A stretch of 31,448 bases of DNA from JADLBR01 sp020847615 (GTDB lineage Bacteria > Verrucomicrobiota > Verrucomicrobiia > JADLBR01), in NCBI GenBank assembly GCA_026646655.1, contig JAPKHT010000063.1:1-31448 (forward strand), in the 5' to 3' direction. Every line of letters starts with the position of its first letter. Position 1 is the first letter of the stretch. Shown one piece after another: positions 7,633-14,817 of the stretch. The position numbers were made by a program, and so were the translations under genes. The notes beneath the pieces were generated by a model. It was not told where the DNA came from. It made no database searches and saw only the letters and a list, made by a program, of their open reading frames with translations.

Positions 7633-7830
7633 CGGAATCTGGCTTCGACTCCATTCGCCCAGACCGATCAGCCATGCGAGAACCCCGTTGCAGAACCCGT
7701 AAGCGTTTGACCGCCACCCCCGACCGACAGCGGGGTCGGCTGCGTTTGCGGCGCCGGTGATCCCGCGGATGCCAGTTGGTGCCGACCCAAGCCGACTTTG
7801 CGCTCCACCGTTCCCACGATATCGTCCCTC
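7633..7830. other. Intergenic spacer trpF to NicO gene with degenerate repeat
   Basis: A spacer of about 200 bases. Its middle (7672-7744) looks like a decayed inverted copy of the repeat at 10792-10994. A TATCGT hexamer (7820-7825) ends 5 bases before the ATG at 7831 and could be a -10 box for a near-leaderless transcript; the -35 is poor. No Shine-Dalgarno sequence and no clear terminator are visible. Confidence 0.4.
7672..7744 (-). repeat. Degenerate copy of the GTAGCCGA palindromic repeat
   Basis: The stretch from 7693 (GAACCCGTAAGCGTTTGACC and on to GCCA at 7716) matches the reverse complement of the repeat copy at 10913-10994 with about three mismatches in 24 bases. The flanks (CCCCGTTGC before, GGGGTCGGCTGC after) also follow the element loosely. 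It is therefore a diverged copy in the opposite orientation, in the trpF-NicO spacer. Confidence 0.5.
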
Positions 7831-9321
7831 ATGGCACGTGAGCCACGAGACAACAAGCCGCGACGGGCGCGCCGCCCACCCGTCGCCCTCCGCGCCGCGC
7901 GAACCTCAGCCATTCTCTTCATGCTGGCGCCCCCCTGCCCCGCCCACCCCGGCCACCTCATGGACGCCGCCTCGATCCACCCCGCCTGCCAGGTGTCCGT
8001 CGGCAAGGACCGCATCGACCTGGATTACGAGCTGTCCTTCGGCACGGTAGCTTCCCTTGGCCAACGCCAGGTCATGGATCGCGATGGCGACGGCCGCCTG
8101 AGTCGCGAGGAACAGGACGCCTACCTCCGCGACACCCCGCCGGCCATCGCCGCGCGCGTCGAGGTGCTCCTGGACGATAGCCCCCTGCCCCTCTCCCGCG
8201 GCCGCGAGCGCCTCGCTCTCATCGATGCGCGCGTCGTCCCCGTCCCGATGCGGATGGGCATGCGGCTGAGCGCGGCGCTGCCGCCCCTCGCCCAGGGCAA
8301 GCATCGCTTCGCCGTGATCGACCGCAGCAGCTGGAACAACGCCGCCGTCGCCGACGCCCCGCTCCATCTCCGGGACCCCGGCATGCGGCTCCTCGGGCGA
8401 TCGCCGGAGCCCACCACGTCCCCGGACGATCCCCTGCGGACGGCGGCCATCCGCGATCCGCTGCTGTTCACCGTGCTCGTGGGTGACGGCACCGCCCCGC
8501 CCGAGACACCCGCGACCTCGCCAACGGCACCGGCGGTCCCCGCCGTCGCCAGCGACAGGAGTGGAGCACTCATTCAACTCGTCGGCCGCGAGCGCATTGG
8601 CCCCGGCATCCTCCTCGCCGCCCTTGTGGCGGCCTTCGCCCTCGGCGCCGGCCACGCCCTTGAACCTGGCCACGGCAAGACCATGGTGGCCGCCTACCTC
8701 ATCGGCAGCCGCGGCACGGTCATCCACGCCATCACCCTGGGCCTCATCGTGACCCTCACCCACACCGCCGGCGTATTCGTTCTGGGCCTGGTCCTCCTCA
8801 ACGCCTACCAGTCCTTTGTCCCCCAGAGCGTCGTGCTCTGGACCGGACTCGCTTCGGGCCTCCTTGTGATGCTCGTCGGGGTGTGGATGATCCTCCGAAG
8901 CCCCGCCGCGGCGCACCGCCATCACCATCATCCCCACGACCACACCCATGGCCACGACCACGGGCACCACCATGAAGGCCCCCCGCCACCCGTGGGCTGG
9001 GGCAACCTCGTGTCACTCGGCATCTCCGGCGGCCTGGTCCCCTGCCCCGCCGCCCTCGTGGTTCTGCTGGCCGCCCTCTCCTTGAATCGCGTCGCGCTGG
9101 GGCTCTGCCTCCTCCTCGCATTCAGCGCGGGCCTGGCGACCGTCCTCATCATCATCGGCATCCTGATCGTCACCGCGGGGCGATGGCTGGATCGTTTCGA
9201 GGGCATCCGCCACCTGGGCCAGGCGCTGCCCCGTATCAGCGGCCTCGTCATCCTCATCCTCGGGGCGGCCATCGCCGCGCAGGCGCTCATCGCCGCCGGC
9301 ATTGTCACCGTTGCGATGTGA
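7831..9321 (+). CDS. NicO/RcnA-family nickel-cobalt transporter with EF-hand and His-rich loop
   Basis: A 496-residue inner-membrane metal transporter, probably for nickel or cobalt. I chose ATG 7831; an upstream TTG at 7798 would add 11 residues. A signal-like helix (about residues 19-38) is followed by a periplasmic region of about 210 residues with a complete EF-hand loop, DRDGDGRLSREE (83-94). The membrane part begins about residue 257 with GAGHALEPGHGKTMVAAYL (272-290), the NicO signature, and THTAGVFVLGLV. A cytoplasm-facing or periplasmic loop at 361-381 is almost all His, Asp and Gly. GGLVPCPAALVVLL (400-413) is the second conserved block. Export (RcnA-like) or import cannot be told from sequence. 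The nearby larB suggests a link to nickel cofactor supply. Confidence 0.9.
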   Translation: MAREPRDNKPRRARRPPVALRAARTSAILFMLAPPCPAHPGHLMDAASIHPACQVSVGKDRIDLDYELSFGTVASLGQRQVMDRDGDGRLSREEQDAYLRDTPPAIAARVEVLLDDSPLPLSRGRERLALIDARVVPVPMRMGMRLSAALPPLAQGKHRFAVIDRSSWNNAAVADAPLHLRDPGMRLLGRSPEPTTSPDDPLRTAAIRDPLLFTVLVGDGTAPPETPATSPTAPAVPAVASDRSGALIQLVGRERIGPGILLAALVAAFALGAGHALEPGHGKTMVAAYLIGSRGTVIHAITLGLIVTLTHTAGVFVLGLVLLNAYQSFVPQSVVLWTGLASGLLVMLVGVWMILRSPAAAHRHHHHPHDHTHGHDHGHHHEGPPPPVGWGNLVSLGISGGLVPCPAALVVLLAALSLNRVALGLCLLLAFSAGLATVLIIIGILIVTAGRWLDRFEGIRHLGQALPRISGLVILILGAAIAAQALIAAGIVTVAM

Positions 9322-9354
9322 CTCCGCCCGCGCGAGATCGTGCGCGATTTCAAC

Positions 9355-9389
9355 CTGCCATTCGGAAAGATTTGCCTCATAATATTTCG
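9355..9389 (+). promoter_or_regulatory. Candidate leaderless promoter of trpB
   Basis: CTGCCA (9355-9360, four of six matches to TTGACA), a 17-base spacer and CATAAT (9378-9383, five of six matches to TATAAT). The -10 box ends 6 bases before the ATG at 9390, so transcription would begin at the start codon. There is no Shine-Dalgarno sequence, which agrees with a leaderless mRNA. It would give trpB its own promoter, separate from trpC-trpF. Confidence 0.45.
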
Positions 9390-10598
9390 ATGTCCGCGAC
9401 GATCGACGCCGCAGCCCTCCCGGATGCCCGGGGCTATTTCGGCCCCTACGGTGGCATGTACGTGCCCGAGACCCTCATGGCCCCCCTCCGGCAACTCGCC
9501 GCCGAGTACGCCCGCGCCAAGGCGGACCCCGCCTTTCAGAGAGAACTCGCGGACCTCATGCGGGATTACACGGGCCGCCCCACGCCCCTGTATTTCGCCG
9601 AGGGCCTGACCCGCGAGCTCGGCGGTGCGCGCATCTACCTGAAGCGCGAGGATCTCCTCCACACGGGCGCCCACAAGATCAATAACGCCCTCGGTCAGGC
9701 CCTCCTCGCCCGGCGCATGGGCAAACGCCGGGTGATCGCCGAGACCGGCGCCGGCCAGCACGGGGTCGCCACCGCAACGGTCGCCGCCAAGTTCGGGTTC
9801 CAGTGCACGATCTACATGGGCGAAGTCGACATGGACCGCCAGGCCCTCAACGTCGCCCGCATGCGCTTCCTCGGGGCCGAGGTCGTCCCGGTCACCGCCG
9901 GCCAGCGCACCCTCAAAGAGGCCGTCAACGAGGCCATGCGCGACTGGGTCACCCGCGTCCGCGACACCCACTACATCCTCGGCACCGCCTACGGCTCCCA
10001 CCCCTACCCCGCGATGGTCCGCGATTTCCACCGGGTCATTGGCATCGAGGCCCGTGCCCAGATACTCGATAAGGAAGGGCGCCTCCCCAACCTCGTCTGC
10101 GCCTGTGTCGGCGGCGGAAGCAACGCCATCGGAATATTTTCCGCATTTCTGGATGATCCCGGCGTCCGCCTCGTCGGCGTCGAGGCCGGCGGACGCGGCA
10201 TCATCCCAGGCCAGCACGCCTCCCGTTTCCACGGGGGCTCCCTCGGCGTCCTCCAGGGCACCCGCTCCTTCATCCTCCAGGATGAGCACGGACAAATCCT
10301 CAACACCCACTCGGTGTCAGCCGGCCTCGACTATGCCGCCGTCGGCCCCGAGCACGCATACCTCCGGGATTCCGGCCGCGCCGAGTACACCTTCGCCACG
10401 GACGACGAGGCCATCGATGCCTTCCAGCGCCTCGCCAAGATCGAGGGCATCATACCCGCACTCGAGTCCGCCCACGCCGTCGCCCACGCCATCAAGACCG
10501 CCCCATCCATGACTGGCAACCAGATCCTCATGATCAACCTCTCCGGCCGAGGCGACAAAGACGTTCAGCAGGCCGCCACATTCGTGGGGTTGACCTAA
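9390..10598 (+). CDS. trpB: Tryptophan synthase beta chain
   Basis: A 402-residue PLP enzyme that condenses indole with serine to make tryptophan. ATG 9390 gives the usual family start followed by GYFGPYGGMYVPETLM. Key motifs are KREDLLHTGAHKINNALGQ with the PLP-binding Lys, ETGAGQHGVATATVAAKFG with the catalytic Glu, the CVGGGSNAIG phosphate-binding loop, and the C-terminal NLSGRGDKD. It is the classical TrpB1 type, which normally works with TrpA. No trpA follows; the next 594 bases are non-coding repeats. It stands 68 bases after the NicO gene, apart from trpC-trpF. Confidence 0.97.
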   Translation: MSATIDAAALPDARGYFGPYGGMYVPETLMAPLRQLAAEYARAKADPAFQRELADLMRDYTGRPTPLYFAEGLTRELGGARIYLKREDLLHTGAHKINNALGQALLARRMGKRRVIAETGAGQHGVATATVAAKFGFQCTIYMGEVDMDRQALNVARMRFLGAEVVPVTAGQRTLKEAVNEAMRDWVTRVRDTHYILGTAYGSHPYPAMVRDFHRVIGIEARAQILDKEGRLPNLVCACVGGGSNAIGIFSAFLDDPGVRLVGVEAGGRGIIPGQHASRFHGGSLGVLQGTRSFILQDEHGQILNTHSVSAGLDYAAVGPEHAYLRDSGRAEYTFATDDEAIDAFQRLAKIEGIIPALESAHAVAHAIKTAPSMTGNQILMINLSGRGDKDVQQAATFVGLT

Positions 10599-10709
10599 AA
10601 GGTCCACAGTCCGGGACATGCCCAGCCCCGCCGCAACCCACTCGCAGAGGACTGGTGGGGCGGAGACCGCCACGGCGGCACTGCGAACCTAAAACCACTG
10701 GAATGTGAA

Positions 10710-10767
10710 CTCCCGTGGTCGATCGCGTGAGTCTTTCGCCTCGAATCGCCCGAGGCGATCGGTTGCG
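10710..10767 (-). repeat. Degenerate inverted copy of the GTAGCCGA repeat
   Basis: The string CTCCCGTGGTCGATCGCG (10710-10727) and the following GTGAG...GGCGATCGGTTGCG follow the reverse complement of the copy at 10913-10994 (CTCCCGTAGCCGAACGCG...GGCCTCGGCTAC), with many substitutions. It lies directly upstream of the two direct copies, in opposite orientation. Confidence 0.4.
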
Positions 10768-10791
10768 TTTGCTTCCCCGGTAGTCCCAAAT

Positions 10792-10873
10792 ATGTAGCCG
10801 AAACCGTAAGGCTTTGGCGCCCAAACGCTGACGCGTTCGGCTACGGGGTTCGCTGCGGCTATTTTCAAGTCAG
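10792..10873 (+). repeat. 82-base palindromic repeat, copy 1
   Basis: Starts ATGTAGCCGA and ends CTATTTTCAAGTCAG. Inside, GTAGCCGA pairs with TCGGCTAC and AACGC with GCGTT, so it can fold as a branched hairpin. About nine differences separate it from copy 2, and several fall in stems, which suggests it is kept as a structure. A GC hairpin (GCCCCGC/GCGGGGC, 10881-10896) follows. Confidence 0.7.
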
Positions 10874-10912
10874 ACGTCATGCCCCGCGTGCGGGGCACCA
10901 CCGGGTCAGAAA

Positions 10913-10994
10913 ATGTAGCCGAGGCCGTGAGGCCTTGGCGGCCAAACGCTCACGCGTTCGGCTACGGGAGACGCTGCGGCTATTTTCAAGTCAG
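10913..10994 (+). repeat. 82-base palindromic repeat, copy 2
   Basis: The same length and ends as copy 1, in direct orientation, with starts 121 bases apart. The stems GTAGCCGA/TCGGCTAC are unchanged. Like copy 1 it is followed by a GC hairpin (CCCCGC/GCGGGG, 10995-11013), so the hairpin may be part of the mobile or repeated unit. Confidence 0.7.
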
Positions 10995-11056
10995 CCCCGC
11001 CGCCGGCGCGGGGACGCGCCGCATCATTCATGTGGAAACTTCTGGTGGGTGGAGGA

Positions 11057-11122
11057 GTGCCTAAAGGCACCACTACGAACATTCCCGTGGTCTTGGGCTC
11101 GTAGTGCCGCCTTCAGGCGGCA
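11057..11122. repeat. Composite inverted repeat (BIME-like)
   Basis: Two small hairpins, GTGCC-TAAA-GGCAC (11057-11070) and TGCCGCC-TTCA-GGCGGCA (11105-11122), are joined by outer arms CACTACGA (11071-11078) and TCGTAGTG (11099-11106). The layout of two head-to-head palindromes resembles bacterial interspersed mosaic elements. It lies 71 bases beyond the stop of the last dcw-operon gene and could also help end that transcript or protect its 3' end. Confidence 0.6.
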
Positions 11123-11192
11123 TTCGCATAACCTGCTGATGACGTGTCTTTTATGACACACATCAAAGTATCACCAACTTTGAAGTTTCAGG

Positions 11193-11918
11193 TCAGTGCT
11201 TTGCGGGCGCCGGTGTCACCGCTCCCGATTGGGCTGGCGCCGCCGCTGGCGTCGGGGCCGCGGGTGTCTGTGCCGGCGCACCGCTCTTCCGATCGAGGCT
11301 CTCGATCTCGCGCCTGGCCAACTGCACCCAAACACTCTGGGGATACACCGACATCAGCGTGTCAAAGGCCTCACGCGCCTCCCGGTCCCGGCCCTGCGCC
11401 TTGAGCAATTCACCCAGCGCCAGCCGGGCCTCCGCGGCACGGTGCGACTCCCGGTGTTCCTCAAAGACGCGCCGATACGCATCCTCGGCCTCGGGATATC
11501 GCCCCATGGCCTCGTGTGCCCCGCCCAGTCCCATCAGGGCGTTGGCCGCCAACGGATGCTTCTGAAACAGGTCCAAAAACTTCCGATAGGCGCCCACCGA
11601 CGCATCCCACTGGCCCGCCTGGGCCGCGATATCACCCTGCCTCAAGAGGGCCTCCGCCGCCGCCGGCGTTCCCGGATACTGCTCCGCGACCTTTGCCAAA
11701 TCCTCCGTGGCCTTTGCCTCCGCCATCACCTTCTGCGCCTGAATCGACTCCTGACGCTGGCCCCAGAACCACAGCCCGACCCCCACCCCCGCCACGAGCA
11801 CAATCGCCGCCCCACCCAGGAGGCGCTGCTTGTGCCTCTCCCAAAAGGTCTCGGCCTCAAAAACGATGTTCTCTGCCACGCCGATACCCGACGCGGCCTT
11901 GTCCGGCTCCGGATTCAT
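11193..11918 (-). CDS. Membrane-anchored TPR protein, YfgM-like
   Basis: A 241-residue protein. ATG 11918 is preceded by AAAAGGTG; a TTG at 11954 would add 12 residues. One membrane helix (about residues 21-42) follows a basic stretch (ERHKQRLLGG). The rest is a periplasmic run of tetratricopeptide-like helix pairs, with phrases such as LLRQGDIAAQAGQWDASVGAYRKF and YPEAEDAYRRVFEEH, then a low-complexity Ala/Pro/Thr tail from about residue 205. This is the plan of YfgM/TPR_21 proteins, which link the Sec translocon with periplasmic chaperones in E. coli. It sits 64 bases after ftsZ on the same strand and is probably the last gene of the dcw unit. A role in envelope or division protein folding is inference. 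Confidence 0.85.
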   Translation of the reverse strand: MNPEPDKAASGIGVAENIVFEAETFWERHKQRLLGGAAIVLVAGVGVGLWFWGQRQESIQAQKVMAEAKATEDLAKVAEQYPGTPAAAEALLRQGDIAAQAGQWDASVGAYRKFLDLFQKHPLAANALMGLGGAHEAMGRYPEAEDAYRRVFEEHRESHRAAEARLALGELLKAQGRDREAREAFDTLMSVYPQSVWVQLARREIESLDRKSGAPAQTPAAPTPAAAPAQSGAVTPAPAKH

Positions 11919-11982
11919 CCAGACACCTTTTCCCAAACGCAGCGCCGAAGGCAACGCGAATCTTCCAGCCGCCCGACCGGCC

Positions 11983-13542
11983 TCACTCGACCGTCGTGAT
12001 CCGAAGTCGCCGCCTCATGAAGGTCGGGATGTCGAGGTTCTCCCCTTTGTACATGGTCACCTCGGTCTTATCAAACCGCCCGCGGCTGGGGCTCTCGAAG
12101 TTGAGCGCGCCCTGGACCATCCCTCGGCCAGCCGCGCTGGACCCGCCAAATCGCACATCGTCGCCCCCGTCCTCCTCGCCATTATCCATAGAGAAGAGTC
12201 CATCGCCAGACTCCGCTCCCATCGCCTCGGCCGCCTCGTCGCCGGGCGCCGCGGTAGGTTCGTCGAGCACGGGTTCTCCGGACGATCCCTCCATCGCCAG
12301 CTCGGCCATCGCCTCGGCTTCACCGGGATCTAGGTTCCCCTGGTCTTCGTCTGCCGCATCGCCATCCCCCGCCGCGGCGAGGCCGGCCATTTCCCCAATC
12401 CCCGCGTCCATCGACGGGGCCGGCGGCGGTGGCGGCGGCGGCGGTGGCGGGACTATCTGACGCACGGCTTTGACGTGCGGTACCCGCGATGTCCCGTTCC
12501 GGTGGGGTCGCTCCACGGGCCCGGGATTCTCCCGAACCTCTTTCGCGGCGGCGCCCAGTCCATCGCCCACCGCGCGGGACTCTGCCGCGCCGAGCAGGAT
12601 GTCGATCCGCCCCCGCATCGCCGTCTCCACAAGCGCGCCGAGCGTCACCGAGACATCCTCCTCGCCAAACTGCCGCCGGATGCGCCTGGTGACCTTCTGG
12701 ACATCCGAGAGGCTCATCTCGGGCCCACCCGTCACCTGCACGACAATGTCCCAAGGCCGCCCTGATTCCGCCCCTCCCAGCAGCGGGCTGTCCGCCAACC
12801 GATCCAACGCCTCGTTGACCCGGTGCTCCCCGCTTCCCTCCGCCCATCCTATCCGGCAACCCTTGGAACCCACCACGCGCGCCAGATCCGCCGGATCGAG
12901 ATCCATGATGCCCCGGCACACCAGCGCCCGGTGCATGCCCACCGCCATGCGCGCCAGCATCTCCGAACACAATCCGAACGCCTCTTCGACCCCCGACTCC
13001 TCGGGCAGCGCCCGCGCCAGCAGATCGTTCTCAAAGGCGAAAACCACATCGCATGCGGCGCGCAGCGCCTCCAGCCCACGCCCCGCTTGCTCCGCCCTCC
13101 GCCGGCCCTCAAATTCGAAAGGCAGCGCGCAGAGCGCCACCACCCTCGCGCCCCGGCGCTTCGCCTCGGCCGCGATCGCCGGCGCGGCCCCCGTGCCCGT
13201 GCCGCCACCCAGGCCCAGCATCAGCACCGCGGTTGCGCAATCCCCCACCGCATCCCCGATCGCCTCAGCGCTCTCCTCCGCGGCGCGGGCCCCGACCTCG
13301 GGATCGCCGCCCGCACCCAGCCCCCGCGTCACCTTGCCGCCGATCGGATGCCGGGCGACTCCCTCCAGCACCTCGGACGCACGGAGGTCGGTGTTCACCT
13401 CGGCCAGCGACATCCCCTCGGCGTGCCGCGCCGCCACCGCCCGCAACATGTGCCACCCCGCGCCACCGATGCCGATCACGCGCGTGCCCGACGCCACCCG
13501 GCCCGGTGCCCCGTTCCGAATCCGCCCGTTCTTCATGTCCAT
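11983..13542 (-). CDS. ftsZ: Cell division GTPase FtsZ, divergent, with long linker
   Basis: A 519-residue tubulin-like GTPase that forms the division ring. ATG 13542 has AGGAGGG nine bases upstream. The tubulin signature GGGTGTG is at 112-118, and VIGIGGAG (22-29) and EVNTD (48-52) mark the nucleotide pocket. The T7 loop reads GIMDLDPADL (211-220) where most FtsZ have G-I-N-L-D-F-A-D-V, so the conserved Asn is Asp and the Phe is Pro; the two catalytic Asp positions are kept. The core ends near 325. A linker of about 175 residues follows, with ten consecutive prolines (365-374) and an acidic Ala/Glu/Asp-rich part. The C-terminal peptide DIPTFMRRR (504-512) should bind FtsA. It starts 44 bases after ftsA. 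Confidence 0.96.
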   Translation of the reverse strand: MDMKNGRIRNGAPGRVASGTRVIGIGGAGWHMLRAVAARHAEGMSLAEVNTDLRASEVLEGVARHPIGGKVTRGLGAGGDPEVGARAAEESAEAIGDAVGDCATAVLMLGLGGGTGTGAAPAIAAEAKRRGARVVALCALPFEFEGRRRAEQAGRGLEALRAACDVVFAFENDLLARALPEESGVEEAFGLCSEMLARMAVGMHRALVCRGIMDLDPADLARVVGSKGCRIGWAEGSGEHRVNEALDRLADSPLLGGAESGRPWDIVVQVTGGPEMSLSDVQKVTRRIRRQFGEEDVSVTLGALVETAMRGRIDILLGAAESRAVGDGLGAAAKEVRENPGPVERPHRNGTSRVPHVKAVRQIVPPPPPPPPPPAPSMDAGIGEMAGLAAAGDGDAADEDQGNLDPGEAEAMAELAMEGSSGEPVLDEPTAAPGDEAAEAMGAESGDGLFSMDNGEEDGGDDVRFGGSSAAGRGMVQGALNFESPSRGRFDKTEVTMYKGENLDIPTFMRRRLRITTVE

Positions 13543-13586
13543 CGCCGTTCGCCCTCCTGTCCTGCCGCCGCTTCCATCCCCATGCC

Positions 13587-14813
13587 TCAGAGCATCATCC
13601 GGACCTGCTGCAACACACGCCGGAATCGACGCCCGAAATTCTCGCGCTCCCGCTCCTCCTCGATGCGGCACTGGGCCCAGATCAGGCTGCCCAGCACCGT
13701 GGAAAGCTCGGGCCTCGAGATCGTGTCGATGTTCCCGGCCAAGCCGCCCGTGTGGGCCGGCGCCACCGACAGCCCCAGCACGCGCTCCGCCAGTGCGCCC
13801 ACGCCCCGCGTGTGCGAACCACCCCCCGTCAGCACCAGGCCCCCGCCCAAGACCGCCAGCATCTCTTCGGGCACCTGCTCCCGCACGATCTCGAAGGTCT
13901 CCTCCCACCGCGCTCGCATCACCATGGCCAGTTCGCGCGCCAGCAGCCGCTTCCCGGCAAACCCGCTCCGGGCCTTGAGCTCGATGGTCTCGCCCTCCTC
14001 GAAGGCCGCCGGTTCCACGGTCCCGTGCTGCGTCTTAAGCTCCTCCGCGTTGGTTCGCGGCAGGTTGAACGCGCGACTGATGTCCTGCGTCACGTGGTCG
14101 CCCCCCACGCCCACCACGCCCAGGTGCACCACCCGGTCTTCGGCCACCACGGCGAAATGTGTCAGCCCCGCGCCCATGTCCACGACCAGCGCCCCCGCCT
14201 CCCGCACCTCCGGGCCCAGGACCCTCTCCGCCGAGGCCACCGGCGATAGCACCACGTCCTCCACGCGGATCTCCAGCTCCTGGACCCTCGAGATGATGTT
14301 CTTCAGGCGGCTGGCCACGCCGTTGACCACCAGAAACTCCCCGTCCAGCCGATGCCCCACCATGCCGATCGGTCGCGCCACCGGCTCGCCGCCGTCGATC
14401 CGAAACACCCCGGGCAGGGTCGCCACGTGCAGCCGATCCGGCGGCAACTGGGCCTCCTCCGCCGCCCGGCAGACGACCGCCACGTCCTCTTCGTCGATGT
14501 GCTGCTCCTCCCCGCGGATCTCCGCGGTCGCCGACTGCAGCGCGCACTCCAGGTGCCCGCCGCTCAGCGCCAGGTACACCTCCATGATCTCCACCCCGGA
14601 GCTCTCCTCCGCCTGCGCGATCACGTCGCGGAGCGCCTCCCGCGCCGCCTCGGGCTCGATGATCTCTCCCTTGCGCACGCCGGCCGACGGCCCCTCGCCC
14701 ACCCCCAGTATCCGCACCAGACCGTCGCGGCCCACGTTGGCCACCACCGCCACCATCTTCCCCGTCCCGATCTCCACCGCGACTATGTCGCGATCTTTCC
14801 TTGCGAAAAACAT
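13587..14813 (-). CDS. ftsA: Cell division protein FtsA
   Basis: A 408-residue actin-like ATPase that tethers FtsZ to the membrane. ATG 14813 follows a GGGAGG site. The phosphate 1 motif is VAVEIGTGKMVAVVA near the N-terminus, phosphate 2 is VVDMGAGLTHFAVV, and the adenosine motif is LVLTGGGSHTRGVGALAERVLG. The end of the protein (NFGRRFRRVLQQVRMML) is basic and amphipathic, as expected for the membrane-targeting helix. The canonical Asp of phosphate 1 (DIGT) is Glu here (VEIGTG), a mild difference. It starts 4 bases after ftsQ and lies directly before ftsZ, the classical order. Confidence 0.95.
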   Translation of the reverse strand: MFFARKDRDIVAVEIGTGKMVAVVANVGRDGLVRILGVGEGPSAGVRKGEIIEPEAAREALRDVIAQAEESSGVEIMEVYLALSGGHLECALQSATAEIRGEEQHIDEEDVAVVCRAAEEAQLPPDRLHVATLPGVFRIDGGEPVARPIGMVGHRLDGEFLVVNGVASRLKNIISRVQELEIRVEDVVLSPVASAERVLGPEVREAGALVVDMGAGLTHFAVVAEDRVVHLGVVGVGGDHVTQDISRAFNLPRTNAEELKTQHGTVEPAAFEEGETIELKARSGFAGKRLLARELAMVMRARWEETFEIVREQVPEEMLAVLGGGLVLTGGGSHTRGVGALAERVLGLSVAPAHTGGLAGNIDTISRPELSTVLGSLIWAQCRIEEERERENFGRRFRRVLQQVRMML

Positions 14814-14817
14814 GGCA

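Larger units (their letters stand above)
10599..11192. other. Gene-free stretch with palindromic repeats
   Basis: Nearly 600 bases between the convergent ends of trpB and the last dcw gene. I see no convincing gene: open frames here are short and track the repeats. It holds one degenerate and two good copies of an 82-base palindromic repeat, GC hairpins after the two good copies (10881-10896 and 10995-11013), and a composite inverted repeat at 11057-11122. Short stems also lie at 10745-10759, 11144-11159 and 11163-11183. It is the meeting point of two transcription units, so some of these stems may act as terminators, but none has a T-run. Confidence 0.6.

Noticed and set aside
10792..10994. 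Two direct repeats considered as a small CRISPR array
   Set aside because: The units are 82 bases with internal stems, only two good copies exist, and there are no regular spacers or cas genes.
11140..11192. Intrinsic terminator after the last dcw gene (stems at 11144-11159 and 11163-11183)
   Set aside because: The stems are only 5-7 pairs and AT-rich and no U-run follows on the minus strand; a terminator call is not supported.
11983..13542. Possible bacterial tubulin (BtubA/B), known in Prosthecobacter, instead of FtsZ
   Set aside because: It has the FtsZ signature GGGTGTG, the FtsZ C-terminal peptide DIPTFMRRR and sits after ftsA in a dcw cluster.
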